A stretch of DNA of 49,402 bases. Source: JASEHD01 sp964471945. GTDB taxonomy: Bacteria > Bacteroidota > Ignavibacteria > UBA10030 > SZUA-254. Positions 34,171 to 44,024 of the stretch are shown one piece after another. The notes beneath the pieces are model-generated. The model was given only the letters and a program-made list of their open reading frames with translations. It was not told where the DNA came from and searched no databases. Position 1 is the first letter of the stretch, and each line of letters starts with the position of its first letter. The stretch is from positions 1 to 49,402 of the forward strand of contig CAYYIJ010000004.1 in the NCBI GenBank assembly GCA_964471945.1, written 5' to 3'. The position numbers were made by a program, and so were the translations under genes.

Positions 34171-35511
34171 ATGTTTGATTATATAACAAAATTATTATCA
34201 CAAGTCAAAGCCAAGAATCCTGGTGAAACAGAATTTCACCAAGCAGTGCAAGAAGTATTAGAATCACTTGAAACGGTATTAGAGCGGCATCCGGAATATC
34301 GTTCAGCAAAAATTTTAGAGCGTATGGTGGAACCTGAGCGAATAATAATTTTCCGTGTTCCATGGATGGATGATCGCGGTGAGATTCAAATCAACCGCGG
34401 TTTTAGAATTCAGATGAACAGTGCCATCGGTCCATACAAAGGTGGGTTGCGTTTCCATCCATCTGTAACTCTGAGTATCCTAAAGTTTCTCGCTTTCGAG
34501 CAGGTATTCAAGAATGGCTTGACTACTCTTCCGATGGGCGGAGGAAAGGGAGGTTCTGATTTCGATCCAAAGGGAAAAAGTGATAACGAAGTTATGCGAT
34601 TTTGCCAGAGCTTTATGACTGAACTATTCCGACACATCGGTCCCGATATCGACGTACCTGCTGGAGATATCGGTGTCGGGGGGAGAGAGATCGGCTATCT
34701 TTTCGGTCAGTATAAAAGATTGACGAAAGAATTTACTGGTGTGCTAACAGGTAAAGGTTTAAATTGGGGCGGCTCGCTCATACGTCCGGAAGCCACAGGT
34801 TTTGGTTGTGTCTATTTTGCTGAGGAAATGTTGAAGACGAAAAAGGATTCTATCTCAGGTAAAACAGTTTCGATTTCCGGTTTCGGTAATGTTGCGTGGG
34901 GTGCCGCATTAAAAGTTACGCAACTTGGTGGAAAAGTGGTTACAATCTCTGGTCCCGATGGCTTCATTCACGATGCAGATGGGATTAAGGGAGAAAAGAT
35001 CAACTATATGTTGGAGATGAGAGCCAGTGCGCGCGATGAAGTGAAAATGTATGCCGATAAGTTCAAAGTTCCATTCTACGCCGGCAAGCGTCCCTGGAGT
35101 GTAAAAGTTGATGTTGCACTTCCTTGTGCTACTCAAAATGAACTAGATGAGAATGATGCAAAAGATTTAGTTAAGAATGGATGTAAATGTGTTTGTGAAG
35201 GTGCCAACATGCCGACTACAATTCCTGGAGTAAAAATATTTCAGGATGCAGGTATACTTTACGCACCCGGTAAAGCATCGAACGCAGGTGGAGTTGCAAC
35301 TTCCGGTTTAGAGATGAGTCAGAATAGTATGCGCCTGCCATGGTCAAAAGAAGAAGTAGACCGTAGATTGCACGAAATCATGAAAAATATACATCGCACT
35401 TGTGTCGAAACTGCTGAGAAATATGGTTCTCCCGGTAATTACGTTAATGGAGCTAATATCGGTGGATTCCTGAAAGTTGCAAATGCGATGTTAGATCAAG
35501 GATTAGTGTAA
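34171..35511 (+). CDS. gdhA: Glutamate dehydrogenase, hexameric NADP type
   Basis: The enzyme interconverts glutamate and 2-oxoglutarate plus ammonia. The 446-residue protein has the family features KGGLRFHPSVTLSILKFLAFEQVFKN (in part), LPMGGGKGGSDFDPKGKSD with the catalytic lysine region, DVPAGDIGVGGREIGYLFG, and the dinucleotide fold VSISGFGNVAWGAALK. It resembles the short hexameric class (about 450 residues), normally NADP-linked. The start has AAAGGG 9 bases upstream. Two TTGACA boxes lie about 34101-34133 as possible promoter elements, though the phylum's promoters differ. It links amino-acid metabolism to PFOR and the alanine aminotransferase downstream. Confidence 0.93.
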   Translation: MFDYITKLLSQVKAKNPGETEFHQAVQEVLESLETVLERHPEYRSAKILERMVEPERIIIFRVPWMDDRGEIQINRGFRIQMNSAIGPYKGGLRFHPSVTLSILKFLAFEQVFKNGLTTLPMGGGKGGSDFDPKGKSDNEVMRFCQSFMTELFRHIGPDIDVPAGDIGVGGREIGYLFGQYKRLTKEFTGVLTGKGLNWGGSLIRPEATGFGCVYFAEEMLKTKKDSISGKTVSISGFGNVAWGAALKVTQLGGKVVTISGPDGFIHDADGIKGEKINYMLEMRASARDEVKMYADKFKVPFYAGKRPWSVKVDVALPCATQNELDENDAKDLVKNGCKCVCEGANMPTTIPGVKIFQDAGILYAPGKASNAGGVATSGLEMSQNSMRLPWSKEEVDRRLHEIMKNIHRTCVETAEKYGSPGNYVNGANIGGFLKVANAMLDQGLV

Positions 35512-35586
35512 TGTCCCGCTTCACAGTATAAATTGTGTGGACTGTGGAAAATTAAATTGGTGTATTGTCGAATTGATTTTTATTTA

Positions 35587-35734
35587 GAGACTCCTGAAAA
35601 ATAAGATAAAAATCATGGTGAGCCTGTCGAACCATGACAATTTACTAAAATATCACGCTTCGACAAGTAAGCCTAAGGCTTACAAGCTCAGCGTGACGGT
35701 TTTTATTAGTATAAAATAATTTTTCAGAAGTCTC
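35587..35734. repeat. Terminal-inverted-repeat intergenic element, copy B (148 bp)
   Basis: GAGACTCCTGAAAAAT at the left and ATTTTTCAGAAGTCTC at the right are 16-base inverted repeats with one mismatch. The interior holds two further hairpins: CATGGT...ACCATG (35614-35637) and GTAAGCCTAAGGCTTAC (about 35669-35685). It lies 75 bases after gdhA and may also work as a transcription end. No ORF is inside. Confidence 0.8.
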
Positions 35735-35909
35735 ATTTATTATAATTTTTGAATTAGGAATCGGTAAATTTATTCACACTTTTTTCAAAAAGCCAGAAAT
35801 CGGATCAATAATTCAACATTGGTTTCTTCGACAATTATTTCTTTGTACTCTGATTACTAAAATTACTTTAACACAGTCACCGTACGAGATTAGTTGGCAA
35901 AAAGAAGGA

Positions 35910-36638
35910 TTGTGGGTCGGAAGTAGCATTATTATCGGATTTACAACATCATCGATCGGCAATTCTTCTCAAGCATTAACATCACAAGAAATTAATCAAT
36001 TATCAAGAGCATCAATAAATTGGTTTGATCGGAGTGCGGCATACAAGTATTCTGAGCAATATGGAGCTATTAGCGATATTCTTGTCGGTCTTTGTACAGC
36101 AGCGCCTGTTGTACTCATGACCGATAAAAAGGTACAGCGTGATTGGTCAACCTTTTCTCTCATGTATGTTGAGACAGCGTTGTTTGCAACCATGGTCCCA
36201 TTATTAGTAAAAAGAAGTGTTGAAAGAATTCGCCCATTTGCATATAACCCTGATGTACCTATTGAAAAAAAAATAAAAAAAGATGCACGAAGATCGTTCT
36301 TCTCGGGACACAGCACATTAGCATTTGCCTCGGCTACCTTTATATCAACCGTTTATAACGACTACTATCCATATTCAGTATGGACTCCATACATTATTTT
36401 GGGCTCGTTAACGGCAGCAAGCGCGGTTGGTTTTCTACGCTATGAATCGGGGCAACATTTTCTAACCGATGTAATAACTGGAGCACTTATCGGAAGCGCG
36501 ATCGGATATCTGATTCCCGTATTCCACAGGGTAGAGGATAATGATTCAAACATATCACTCTCTTTTGGCGCAATGCAATGTACATCAACGCTGTATTTGA
36601 TTCCCACTTTCAAAATTGCTATATTTTTTCAACCTTAA
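35910..36638 (+). CDS. PAP2-family membrane phosphatase, start uncertain
   Basis: The protein has the three PAP2 phosphatase motifs: KRSVERIRPFAYNP (K-x6-RP), SFFSGHSTLAFA (SGH) and RYESGQHFLTDVITG (R-x5-H-x3-D). It probably acts on lipid pyrophosphates such as undecaprenyl pyrophosphate or on phosphatidic acid. The TTG at 35910 is only the first usable start; the same frame stays open upstream and reads a signal-like stretch (HWFLRQLFLCTLITKITLTQ) followed by SPYEISWQKEG, which looks like the true N-terminus. No ATG, GTG or TTG exists there in frame, so either a rare start (ATT/ATA near 35808) or a frameshift is present. About 33 residues may be missing from this entry. Confidence 0.75.
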   Translation: MWVGSSIIIGFTTSSIGNSSQALTSQEINQLSRASINWFDRSAAYKYSEQYGAISDILVGLCTAAPVVLMTDKKVQRDWSTFSLMYVETALFATMVPLLVKRSVERIRPFAYNPDVPIEKKIKKDARRSFFSGHSTLAFASATFISTVYNDYYPYSVWTPYIILGSLTAASAVGFLRYESGQHFLTDVITGALIGSAIGYLIPVFHRVEDNDSNISLSFGAMQCTSTLYLIPTFKIAIFFQP

Positions 36639-36661
36639 ACCATTATTTCTTTATCAATAAA

Positions 36662-37954
36662 ATGCGAAAAACCTCACCGTGCAATGGCTTATCTCGTTCA
36701 TCGCTCGGGACAAATTACCAAAAGACTATTCTACCAAATGGTATTCGTATTGTAACAGAAGAAATCCAATACGTACGCTCGGTTTCAGTTGGTGTTTGGA
36801 TTGATGTCGGTTCTCGTTATGAAAATCTTAAGAATAATGGCATTACTCATTTCATCGAGCATATGGTTTTTAAGGGAACGGAACGCTTCAGCAATCAACA
36901 AATAGCACGGAGTTTGGAATCAGTTGGTGGCTTCCTAAATGCATTTACTACCAAAGAACACATTTGTTTTTATGCTCGTATTCTCGATGAGCATCTCCAT
37001 AAAGCAATCGATGTTATCTCGGATCTTGTGCAACATCCGATTTTGGATACAAAAGAAATCGAAAAGGAAAAACTTGTTATTCTCGAAGAATTGAAGAACA
37101 TCGAAGATAGCCCGGATGATATCATTCATGATTATCTGGATAAAAACATTTTCTATAAGCATCCGATAGGTTTTCCGATTATCGGAAGAGCTAACAACAT
37201 CATGCAATTTTCACGTGCCAGCTTGTTTGAGCACATCCAAAAATATTTCGTTCCTAAAAGAATAGTGATTGCAGCAGCAGGAAATTTGAAACATGAGAAT
37301 TTGGTGATTCTTATTGATAAATATTTTAAGTTGAATGGTAAATCGAAATATTCGATTGAGCATTCTCAAAGACTACACCGAGTTCATTACGGAAAAGAAA
37401 TAGTTGAGAAGCCTATTAACCAAGCGCATATCTGTATGGGGACCATTGGTTACAGCATGAAGAATCGGATGCGTTATCCGCTTCTCGTATTGAATACATT
37501 GTTTGGTGAAGGGATGAGCTCACGGCTTTTTCAGAATATCCGTGAGAGATACGGTTTTGCCTATTCGATTTATTCGTTCACCAATCTGTTCTGTGATACC
37601 GGAATCTTTGGTATCTATGTTGGAACTGATAATAAACATATCGAGCGATCTATCGACCTGATTTATACAGAACTTGAAAAATTGAAATCGAAATCGGTTG
37701 GCAAAGCTGAGCTTGAACGAACCAAAGAGCAGATGAAGGGAAACATGATGTTAGGACTTGAGAATATGTCGAACCGGATGCTTCGACTTGGCAGCGGTGA
37801 ACTTTATTTTGGTAAAAATATTACATTTGATGAAGTAATCCGAAACATTGATGCGGTGAACAATGGAGATATAATGGAAACTGCGAATAAAATATTTAGA
37901 ATCGATAAATTTTCGACTGTAATTTTTAAATCTAAGAATGGAATTACTAACTAA
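36662..37954 (+). CDS. M16B zinc peptidase (processing-peptidase-like)
   Basis: This 430-residue cytoplasmic-type M16 peptidase has THFIEHMVFKGTERF with the inverted zinc site HxxEH, and the downstream glutamate in EKEKLVILEELKNIEDSPDD (third ligand). The C-terminal half carries RERYGFAYSIYSF, the R/Y substrate motif. It starts at MRKTSPCNG; the longer frame to 36578 overlaps PAP2 and is unlikely. It is the classic single-chain relative of YmxG/PqqL-like enzymes, with no signal peptide. Its substrate is unknown. Confidence 0.88.
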   Translation: MRKTSPCNGLSRSSLGTNYQKTILPNGIRIVTEEIQYVRSVSVGVWIDVGSRYENLKNNGITHFIEHMVFKGTERFSNQQIARSLESVGGFLNAFTTKEHICFYARILDEHLHKAIDVISDLVQHPILDTKEIEKEKLVILEELKNIEDSPDDIIHDYLDKNIFYKHPIGFPIIGRANNIMQFSRASLFEHIQKYFVPKRIVIAAAGNLKHENLVILIDKYFKLNGKSKYSIEHSQRLHRVHYGKEIVEKPINQAHICMGTIGYSMKNRMRYPLLVLNTLFGEGMSSRLFQNIRERYGFAYSIYSFTNLFCDTGIFGIYVGTDNKHIERSIDLIYTELEKLKSKSVGKAELERTKEQMKGNMMLGLENMSNRMLRLGSGELYFGKNITFDEVIRNIDAVNNGDIMETANKIFRIDKFSTVIFKSKNGITN

Positions 37955-37972
37955 CCCTCATACCCAAATTAT

Positions 37973-39433
37973 ATGATCACTAAACAATCAATAAATCCGA
38001 ATGTGTTAGAGGCAGAATATGCGGTACGTGGGCAGATTGTTATTCGTGCGCAGGAGCTTGAAGAGCAAGGTAAGAAAATTATTTACTGCAACATCGGTAA
38101 TCCACAGGCACTCAAGCAGAAGCCGCTAACTTATATTCGGCAGATGTTGAGTTTGATAGAGTATCCCGAACTGATGCAGAAACCTGAAATCATTAAACTC
38201 TATCCAAAGGATATTATCGAGAAAGCGAAATCATTTCTCCAGAAACATCCTCATGGTACAGGAGCCTACACACAGAGTGCAGGGATTCAGTTTATCAAAC
38301 AGGCGGTAGCGGATTTTATTCATAAACGTGATGGTATTCCGACCGATAAAGATTATATCATTCTAACTGATGGCGCAAGTAAGGGAGTAAATGCAGCTTT
38401 GATAGCTTTATTGACAAGTTCCAACGATGGATTCATGATTCCGATTCCACAGTATCCACTTTACAGTGCTTCGATAAAGTTGTATGGTGGAAAACAAATC
38501 GGATATTACATCGATGAAGCGGGTCATTGGCAGCTCAACGCCCAAATTCTAAATGAGAGTATCATCAAAGCAAAATCGGAAGGTATCAATCCCGTTGCAA
38601 TTGCTATCATTAATCCGGGGAATCCTACCGGTGCCGTTTTATCATACGAAAATATAAAAATGATTATCGGATTTGCTAAGAAGCATAAGCTTTCCATCAT
38701 GGCGGATGAAGTTTATCAGGAAAACGTGTACGACCAGAAAATTAAATTTTATTCTTTTGCAAAAGTAATGCACGATATAAACGAAAAGGAGGTTTCGCTA
38801 TTTAGTTTCCATTCGGTATCGAAAGGTTTTTTAGGTGAGTGTGGTCATCGAGGTGGTTATACTGAGTTCAGAAATATTCCTCCTGATGTTATGGCGGAAT
38901 TAGTAAAATTACAATCTATAAGTCTATGTGCTAATGCAGTTGGGCAGATAGCAACTTACCTGATGGTCGCACCACCGCAGCCGGGTGATGAAAGTTATGA
39001 CACTTACGTAAGAGAACGTGATGGGATTTTGAGTGAATTAAAAGCTAAAGCTGAAATCCTTGGCGATAAGATAAATCAAATTCCGGGAATGTCTTTAGAA
39101 ACGCCTCAAGGGGCGATGTACGCATTTGTGAAATTTGAATTACCCGAGGATCAAAATTTGGATTTGAGTGTGATGTCGAATGATGAGTGTGATCGATATC
39201 AGGCGAAACGAGATTTTGACTATTGCATGGCATTGTTAGAAGAGACAGGTATATGTGTCGTGCCCGGTTCTGGATTTGGACAACTTCCGGGGACACTTCA
39301 TTTCAGAACAACATTTTTACCACCGAAGGATGAGATTTACGAGTTCGTTGATAAGCTCAAAGAATTTCATCTCAATTATGTAAAGCGATTGAGAAGGATT
39401 AGAATCATTGAAAGTCAAAATAACAATAAATGA
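37973..39433 (+). CDS. Alanine aminotransferase-like PLP enzyme (GPT type)
   Basis: This 486-residue enzyme likely exchanges the amino group between alanine and 2-oxoglutarate. It belongs to the class I/II aminotransferases, in the long subgroup related to eukaryotic alanine aminotransferase: EYAVRGQIVIRAQELEEQGK, CNIGNPQALKQKPLTYIRQ, TGAYTQSAGIQFI, INPGNPTGAVLSYENI, ADEVYQENVY and the PLP lysine in SFHSVSKGFLGECGHRGGY. In combination with gdhA it would move ammonia between alanine and glutamate. Its end overlaps the nuoG start by 26 bases. Confidence 0.88.
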   Translation: MITKQSINPNVLEAEYAVRGQIVIRAQELEEQGKKIIYCNIGNPQALKQKPLTYIRQMLSLIEYPELMQKPEIIKLYPKDIIEKAKSFLQKHPHGTGAYTQSAGIQFIKQAVADFIHKRDGIPTDKDYIILTDGASKGVNAALIALLTSSNDGFMIPIPQYPLYSASIKLYGGKQIGYYIDEAGHWQLNAQILNESIIKAKSEGINPVAIAIINPGNPTGAVLSYENIKMIIGFAKKHKLSIMADEVYQENVYDQKIKFYSFAKVMHDINEKEVSLFSFHSVSKGFLGECGHRGGYTEFRNIPPDVMAELVKLQSISLCANAVGQIATYLMVAPPQPGDESYDTYVRERDGILSELKAKAEILGDKINQIPGMSLETPQGAMYAFVKFELPEDQNLDLSVMSNDECDRYQAKRDFDYCMALLEETGICVVPGSGFGQLPGTLHFRTTFLPPKDEIYEFVDKLKEFHLNYVKRLRRIRIIESQNNNK

Positions 39434-41090
39434 AAAACAATACGAGGTTGAAAACAACCTCACGATAATTCAAGCAGCGAAGGAAAACAATATACATATT
39501 CCGCATTTCTGCTGGCATCCAAAACTAAGTGTTTCTGGAAATTGCCGGGTTTGTTTGGTAGAAGTAGAAAAGATGCCGAAGCTGGTGATTGCCTGTGCGA
39601 CACAAGTAGCAGATGGGATGGTTGTGCGAACAAACTCGGATCGAGTAATAAAAGCCCGGAATGCCGTTCTCGAATTCATTCTCATCAATCATCCTCTGGA
39701 TTGCCCAATCTGCGATGAAGCTGGTGAGTGTAAATTGCAAGATTATGCTTACAAGTATAGTGTAGGTGAAAGCCGGTTTGAGTTTGATAAGGTTCGGAAA
39801 CCAAAACGCGTTGAACTTGGTCCGAATGTCATGCTCGATTCTGAAAGATGTATCATGTGTTCGAGGTGCATCCGCTTTTGCGACGAGATTGCAAAGAAGC
39901 CGCAGCTAACATTTACGCAGCGCTCCGATCATGTTGAACTAACAACTTTCCCAGGTGAAAAGCTCGATAATCCCTATTCGATGAACGTTATTGAAATATG
40001 CCCTGTCGGCGCTTTGACCAGTCGTGATTTCCGTTTTAAATCACGTGTATGGGAAATGTCGTCCACCGATACGATTTGTGTTGGTTGTTCACGCGGTTGT
40101 AATATTAAAATGTGGGTACGGAATAACGAAATTCTACGGTTGACCCCAAGATCGAATCCTCATGTCAACGATCACTGGATGTGCGATTATGGTCGACTGG
40201 ATACATTCAAACACGTTAATGCTGCTAACCGCATCAAAGCACCGATGATTCGGAAGGAAGGAAAACTATTGGAAGTCGGGTGGGACGAAGCGATTGCTAA
40301 GGTTGCTTTCGAGCTGAAAGGGTATAAGAAATCGGAGATTGCTGCTATCGGCTCGGCATTCTCAACAAACGAAGATAACTATCTCTTCGCGAAACTGATG
40401 GGTATTCTCGGTGTGAAGAAGATCGATTTCATGCCTCACATAAAAGTGGAAGAACAGGATGAGTTTTTGATTCGAGAAGATAAAACGCCAAACAGGGTCG
40501 GAGCGAAGCAAGTTGGAGTGAAGCCAGAGAGTAACGAGTTGGGATTTTCTTCCATTATTAATGATATCAGAAATTCAAAGGTAAGAGCATTATACGTTAT
40601 CGATGATGACATCGCCTCTGATCCGACGGTAGCAGAAGCACTTACAAAGATAGATTTCTTAGTTGTACATGCATCTAATGAAAATGAAACAGTGAAACTT
40701 GCTGATATTGTCCTATCAAGCTCGACGTATGCTGAAAAACATGGCACATTCACAAATTTCCAGGGCAGAGTTCAGCGAAATCGTCCGGCGGTTGTTACAC
40801 TCGAACATGATCGAATATTAGATGGTATGGAGCTGAGCAGGCTGGATAAGTTTGGCTCTCACAATGATCGTTGGACACAAGGAATCAAGCGGGATACTCG
40901 TGCAACATGGCGTATTATTAATATGCTCGCAAACGCACTGGGTATGCGATGGAGGTATAATACTTGTGAAGAAGTATTTAACGAGATTGCGTCGACAATT
41001 CCATCATTTAAGGGTTTATCATTTTTGGAAATTGGTACGAAAGGGGCACTATTGAATCTGAAAAAAGAATCTGTTACTGTCAAGGATTGA
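39408..41090 (+). CDS. nuoG: NADH-quinone oxidoreductase subunit G, short form
   Basis: NuoG is an iron-sulfur subunit of the peripheral arm of complex I. The 560-residue protein has an N-terminal [2Fe-2S] domain (HFCWHPKLSVSGNCRVCLVE ... IACAT), the His/Cys cluster HPLDCPICDEAGECKLQ, two [4Fe-4S] sites (CIMCSRCIRFCDE ... ICPVGAL), and the start of a molybdopterin-oxidoreductase fold with CVGCSRGC ... WMCDYGR (the N7-type ligands). It is much shorter than the 780-900 residues of many NuoG proteins. The start is a TTG at 39408 within the aminotransferase gene; this matches where the ferredoxin domain must begin. No nuoE or nuoF lies nearby. Confidence 0.88.
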   Translation: MKVKITINEKQYEVENNLTIIQAAKENNIHIPHFCWHPKLSVSGNCRVCLVEVEKMPKLVIACATQVADGMVVRTNSDRVIKARNAVLEFILINHPLDCPICDEAGECKLQDYAYKYSVGESRFEFDKVRKPKRVELGPNVMLDSERCIMCSRCIRFCDEIAKKPQLTFTQRSDHVELTTFPGEKLDNPYSMNVIEICPVGALTSRDFRFKSRVWEMSSTDTICVGCSRGCNIKMWVRNNEILRLTPRSNPHVNDHWMCDYGRLDTFKHVNAANRIKAPMIRKEGKLLEVGWDEAIAKVAFELKGYKKSEIAAIGSAFSTNEDNYLFAKLMGILGVKKIDFMPHIKVEEQDEFLIREDKTPNRVGAKQVGVKPESNELGFSSIINDIRNSKVRALYVIDDDIASDPTVAEALTKIDFLVVHASNENETVKLADIVLSSSTYAEKHGTFTNFQGRVQRNRPAVVTLEHDRILDGMELSRLDKFGSHNDRWTQGIKRDTRATWRIINMLANALGMRWRYNTCEEVFNEIASTIPSFKGLSFLEIGTKGALLNLKKESVTVKD

Positions 41091-41091
41091 T

Positions 41092-42105
41092 ATGGAAATA
41101 ATAATTACTATTATAAAAATAATTGTTGTTATGGGAGTTATGCTTGGTTGTGTCGCTTATATAGTGTTATTGGAGCGGCGACTTTCGGCAGGTATTCAAA
41201 ATCGAATCGGCCCAAATCGTGTCGGTTGGCAAGGGTTTCTTCAACCGATTGCCGATGTTATGAAGCTTGTTTTTAAAGAGGATATCGTTCCTACGAAAGC
41301 AAATCGATTTATTCATGATCTGGCACCAATTATATCCATTGGTGTTGCCATGACGACGTTCGCTGTAATCCCGTTTGGTGATCGTATCAATTTATTCGGA
41401 TACGATATCAAATTGCAAATCGCCAATGTTAACATCGGGATTCTTTACATTTTAGCACTAACATCGCTTGGTGTTTATGGGTTAACATTGAGTGGATGGT
41501 CATCAAATAGTAAGTATCCACTTCTCGGTGGAATTCGCTCAACGGCTCAGATGATTAGCTATGAACTTTCGATGGGGCTTGCTGTTATCGGTGTGATTAT
41601 GATTGCCGGTAGTTTACAACTCGATAAAATTGTAGAAATGCAAGCTGGTTGGAGGTGGAATATTTTTCTTCAACCAATAGGATTTATTACGTTTACTGTA
41701 GCGGCATTTGCAGAGACGAACCGTCTGCCATTTGACCTCCCCGAAGCGGAACCAGAGCTTGTTGCTGGATACCATACAGAGTACAGCGGAATGAAGTTCG
41801 CTTTGTTCTACCTTTCTGAATATGCAAACATGTTTGTTGCAAGCGCAGTTATCACGACTCTCTTTCTAGGTGGCTGGCAAGTACCGTTCGTCCATTCGCT
41901 TGGACTTCCGGATTTTTGGGTAAGCATCATTCAGATTCTTGGATTTTTATTTAAAATTATTCTTATCGTTGCATTTTTCATTATCATCAGATGGACGATT
42001 CCTCGCTTCCGATATGATCAGTTAATGAATTTAGGTTGGAAGTTTATGTTGCCGATAGCGATACTCAATATATTAATAACTGGTTTGGTAATATTATTGA
42101 TATGA
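41092..42105 (+). CDS. nuoH: NADH-quinone oxidoreductase subunit H
   Basis: NuoH forms part of the quinone pocket where the peripheral and membrane arms of complex I meet. The 337-residue protein has eight membrane spans and conserved loops: ERRLSAGIQNRIGPNRVGWQG (in part), QPIADVMKLVFKED, ISYELSMGLAVIG, AETNRLPFDLPEAEPELVAGY and YSGMKFALFYLSEYAN. It begins 1 base after the nuoG stop and overlaps nuoI by four bases (ATGA). Confidence 0.93.
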   Translation: MEIIITIIKIIVVMGVMLGCVAYIVLLERRLSAGIQNRIGPNRVGWQGFLQPIADVMKLVFKEDIVPTKANRFIHDLAPIISIGVAMTTFAVIPFGDRINLFGYDIKLQIANVNIGILYILALTSLGVYGLTLSGWSSNSKYPLLGGIRSTAQMISYELSMGLAVIGVIMIAGSLQLDKIVEMQAGWRWNIFLQPIGFITFTVAAFAETNRLPFDLPEAEPELVAGYHTEYSGMKFALFYLSEYANMFVASAVITTLFLGGWQVPFVHSLGLPDFWVSIIQILGFLFKIILIVAFFIIIRWTIPRFRYDQLMNLGWKFMLPIAILNILITGLVILLI

Positions 42106-42635
42106 CTAATAAAAAAATACAAATGACAAACTTTATGGAAAAACAAAAATCAATCATACACAGAAAAGACCTTAGATGGTACGAGCAGTTTTATATTCCT
42201 CAGATCATATCAGGAATGAAGATAACACTCACACAAGTGTTTCGTCCCAAATTTACACGCCAGTATCCTGAAGTAAAATGGAATCCACCACCATCCTTTA
42301 GGGGCAGACCTGTTCTGGTTGAACAAAATGGTGTTGAGCGATGTGTTGCTTGTGGATTATGCTCAAGAGTTTGTCCAGCACTTGCCATAGAAGTTCAAGC
42401 ATCTGAAACAGAACTTTCTAAAGAACGCTACCCTATTAAATTCGAGATTAACATGCTACGCTGCATATTTTGCGGTTTCTGTGAAGAGGTTTGTCCAGAA
42501 GAAGCGATAGTTATGAGCCAGGATTTCGAGCTGACATTTACCAGTCAAGAGGATGGAATATTTGGGAAGGATAAACTTTTAACGCCTTTAGATAAGAATA
42601 AAGCCAGATTGGCGTTCTTACGTCAATATTGTTAA
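42102..42635 (+). CDS. nuoI: NADH-quinone oxidoreductase subunit I
   Basis: NuoI carries clusters N6a and N6b and links the peripheral arm to the quinone site. The 177-residue protein has two ferredoxin motifs: CVACGLCSRVCPALAI and CIFCGFCEEVCPEEAI, and an N-terminal amphipathic stretch. The ATG at 42102 overlaps the nuoH stop and is preferred to the longer frame from 42036. No other complex I gene follows: an M16 peptidase gene comes next after 19 bases, so the remaining subunits must be elsewhere. Confidence 0.92.
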   Translation: MTNKKIQMTNFMEKQKSIIHRKDLRWYEQFYIPQIISGMKITLTQVFRPKFTRQYPEVKWNPPPSFRGRPVLVEQNGVERCVACGLCSRVCPALAIEVQASETELSKERYPIKFEINMLRCIFCGFCEEVCPEEAIVMSQDFELTFTSQEDGIFGKDKLLTPLDKNKARLAFLRQYC

Positions 42636-42654
42636 TAATCAATATGGAGCATTT

Positions 42655-44022
42655 ATGAAGTTAAAGTACTTTTTATATATTTTTCTTTTTTTAGTAATAG
42701 TCAATTTATGCGTTTCTCAGCTTAGTGTTAAGTACGAGAAATTTACACTTCCCAATGGATTGACTGTTCTTCTTCATGAGGATCACTCATTGCCAATAGC
42801 AACGGCAAACATTTGGTATCATGTGGGGTCGGGAAATGAGAAACCCGGACGAACCGGCCTTGCTCATCTTTTCGAACATCTTATGTTTATGGGATCGAAA
42901 AATGTTCCTGTCGGTAAGTTTGACGAGTGGCTTGAAGCTGCCGGAGGCGATAACAATGGCTCAACATCTACCGATAGAACTAATTATTGGGAGAATTTCC
43001 CGAACAGTGCTCTTGAACTTGCCCTATTTCTAGAATCGGATAGAATGGGATATTTGGTTGATGCCATGTCGCCCGAAAAAGTTGACGCACAGCGCGATGT
43101 TGTGAAGAACGAGCGTCGTCAATCTTACGAAAATCGTCCGTATGGTATGGCATCAATCGTTATCGGTGAAAATCTTTTTCCTGCCGATCATCCTTATCAT
43201 TGGCCCACAATCGGCTCGCAGGAAGATTTGTCTGCTGCAAGCTATCAGGATGTCGTAGATTTCTTCAAGAGTTATTACGTACCTAACAATGCAAGTCTTG
43301 TAATCGCAGGTGATATTGATCCAGTAAAGACGAAAGAAGCAGTAATTAAATGGTTTAGTGATGTACCTCGAAGCAAACCAGTTGTTCCAGTGTCTGCTCC
43401 CGTTGCATATTTGCCTGAGCAAAAACGAATCGTGTTGGAAGATGAAGTACAACTACCGCGTATTTATTTTAATTGGATTACACCGAAACAATTCACACCG
43501 GGTGATGCTGAGTTAGATATCCTGTCTAATATCTTGGCAGGCGGGAAGAATTCAAGATTATATAAGCGACTTGTCTATGAACTTCAAATTGCTCAAGATG
43601 TAGAGGCATATCAAAGCTCTAAGATGCTCAATTCTACATTCGAGATTGTTTCCACTGCAAGAAGTGGTCATACCTTGGTTGAAATTGAAAATGTTATTTG
43701 GGAAGAAATAAATAAATTAAAAACAGAAGCACCTACAAAAAGAGAATTAGACAGAGCTGTCAATCAGTTTGAAACAAATTTCTTGTCACGGATGGAAAGA
43801 GTTGGTGGCTTTGGTGGTAAAGCCGACTTACTGAATGCATATTATTTTGCTACTGGAAATCCTGATTATTTTAATGAAGATTTCAGCAGGTATAAAGCAT
43901 TATCTCCCGTAGATATTCAAAGTGTAACACAGACTTATTTAAAAGAAGATGGTTGTGTAATTCTAAGTATAGTGCCGGAAGGGAAAAAAGAATTAGCTGC
44001 CCCTGTGAAAGGAAAGAATTAA
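42655..44022 (+). CDS. Secreted M16 zinc peptidase, catalytic partner
   Basis: This 455-residue protein has a signal peptide (MKLKYFLYIFLFLVIVNLCVSQ) and the zinc site in TGLAHLFEHLMFMGSKNV (HxxEH), with the third ligand glutamate in DVVKNERRQSYENRPYG. It is thus the active member of a pair with the gene directly downstream. Pairs of one active and one inactive M16 protein form the heterodimeric processing-peptidase type. It probably acts in the periplasm or outer membrane on small peptides. Confidence 0.88.
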   Translation: MKLKYFLYIFLFLVIVNLCVSQLSVKYEKFTLPNGLTVLLHEDHSLPIATANIWYHVGSGNEKPGRTGLAHLFEHLMFMGSKNVPVGKFDEWLEAAGGDNNGSTSTDRTNYWENFPNSALELALFLESDRMGYLVDAMSPEKVDAQRDVVKNERRQSYENRPYGMASIVIGENLFPADHPYHWPTIGSQEDLSAASYQDVVDFFKSYYVPNNASLVIAGDIDPVKTKEAVIKWFSDVPRSKPVVPVSAPVAYLPEQKRIVLEDEVQLPRIYFNWITPKQFTPGDAELDILSNILAGGKNSRLYKRLVYELQIAQDVEAYQSSKMLNSTFEIVSTARSGHTLVEIENVIWEEINKLKTEAPTKRELDRAVNQFETNFLSRMERVGGFGGKADLLNAYYFATGNPDYFNEDFSRYKALSPVDIQSVTQTYLKEDGCVILSIVPEGKKELAAPVKGKN

Positions 44023-44024
44023 AA

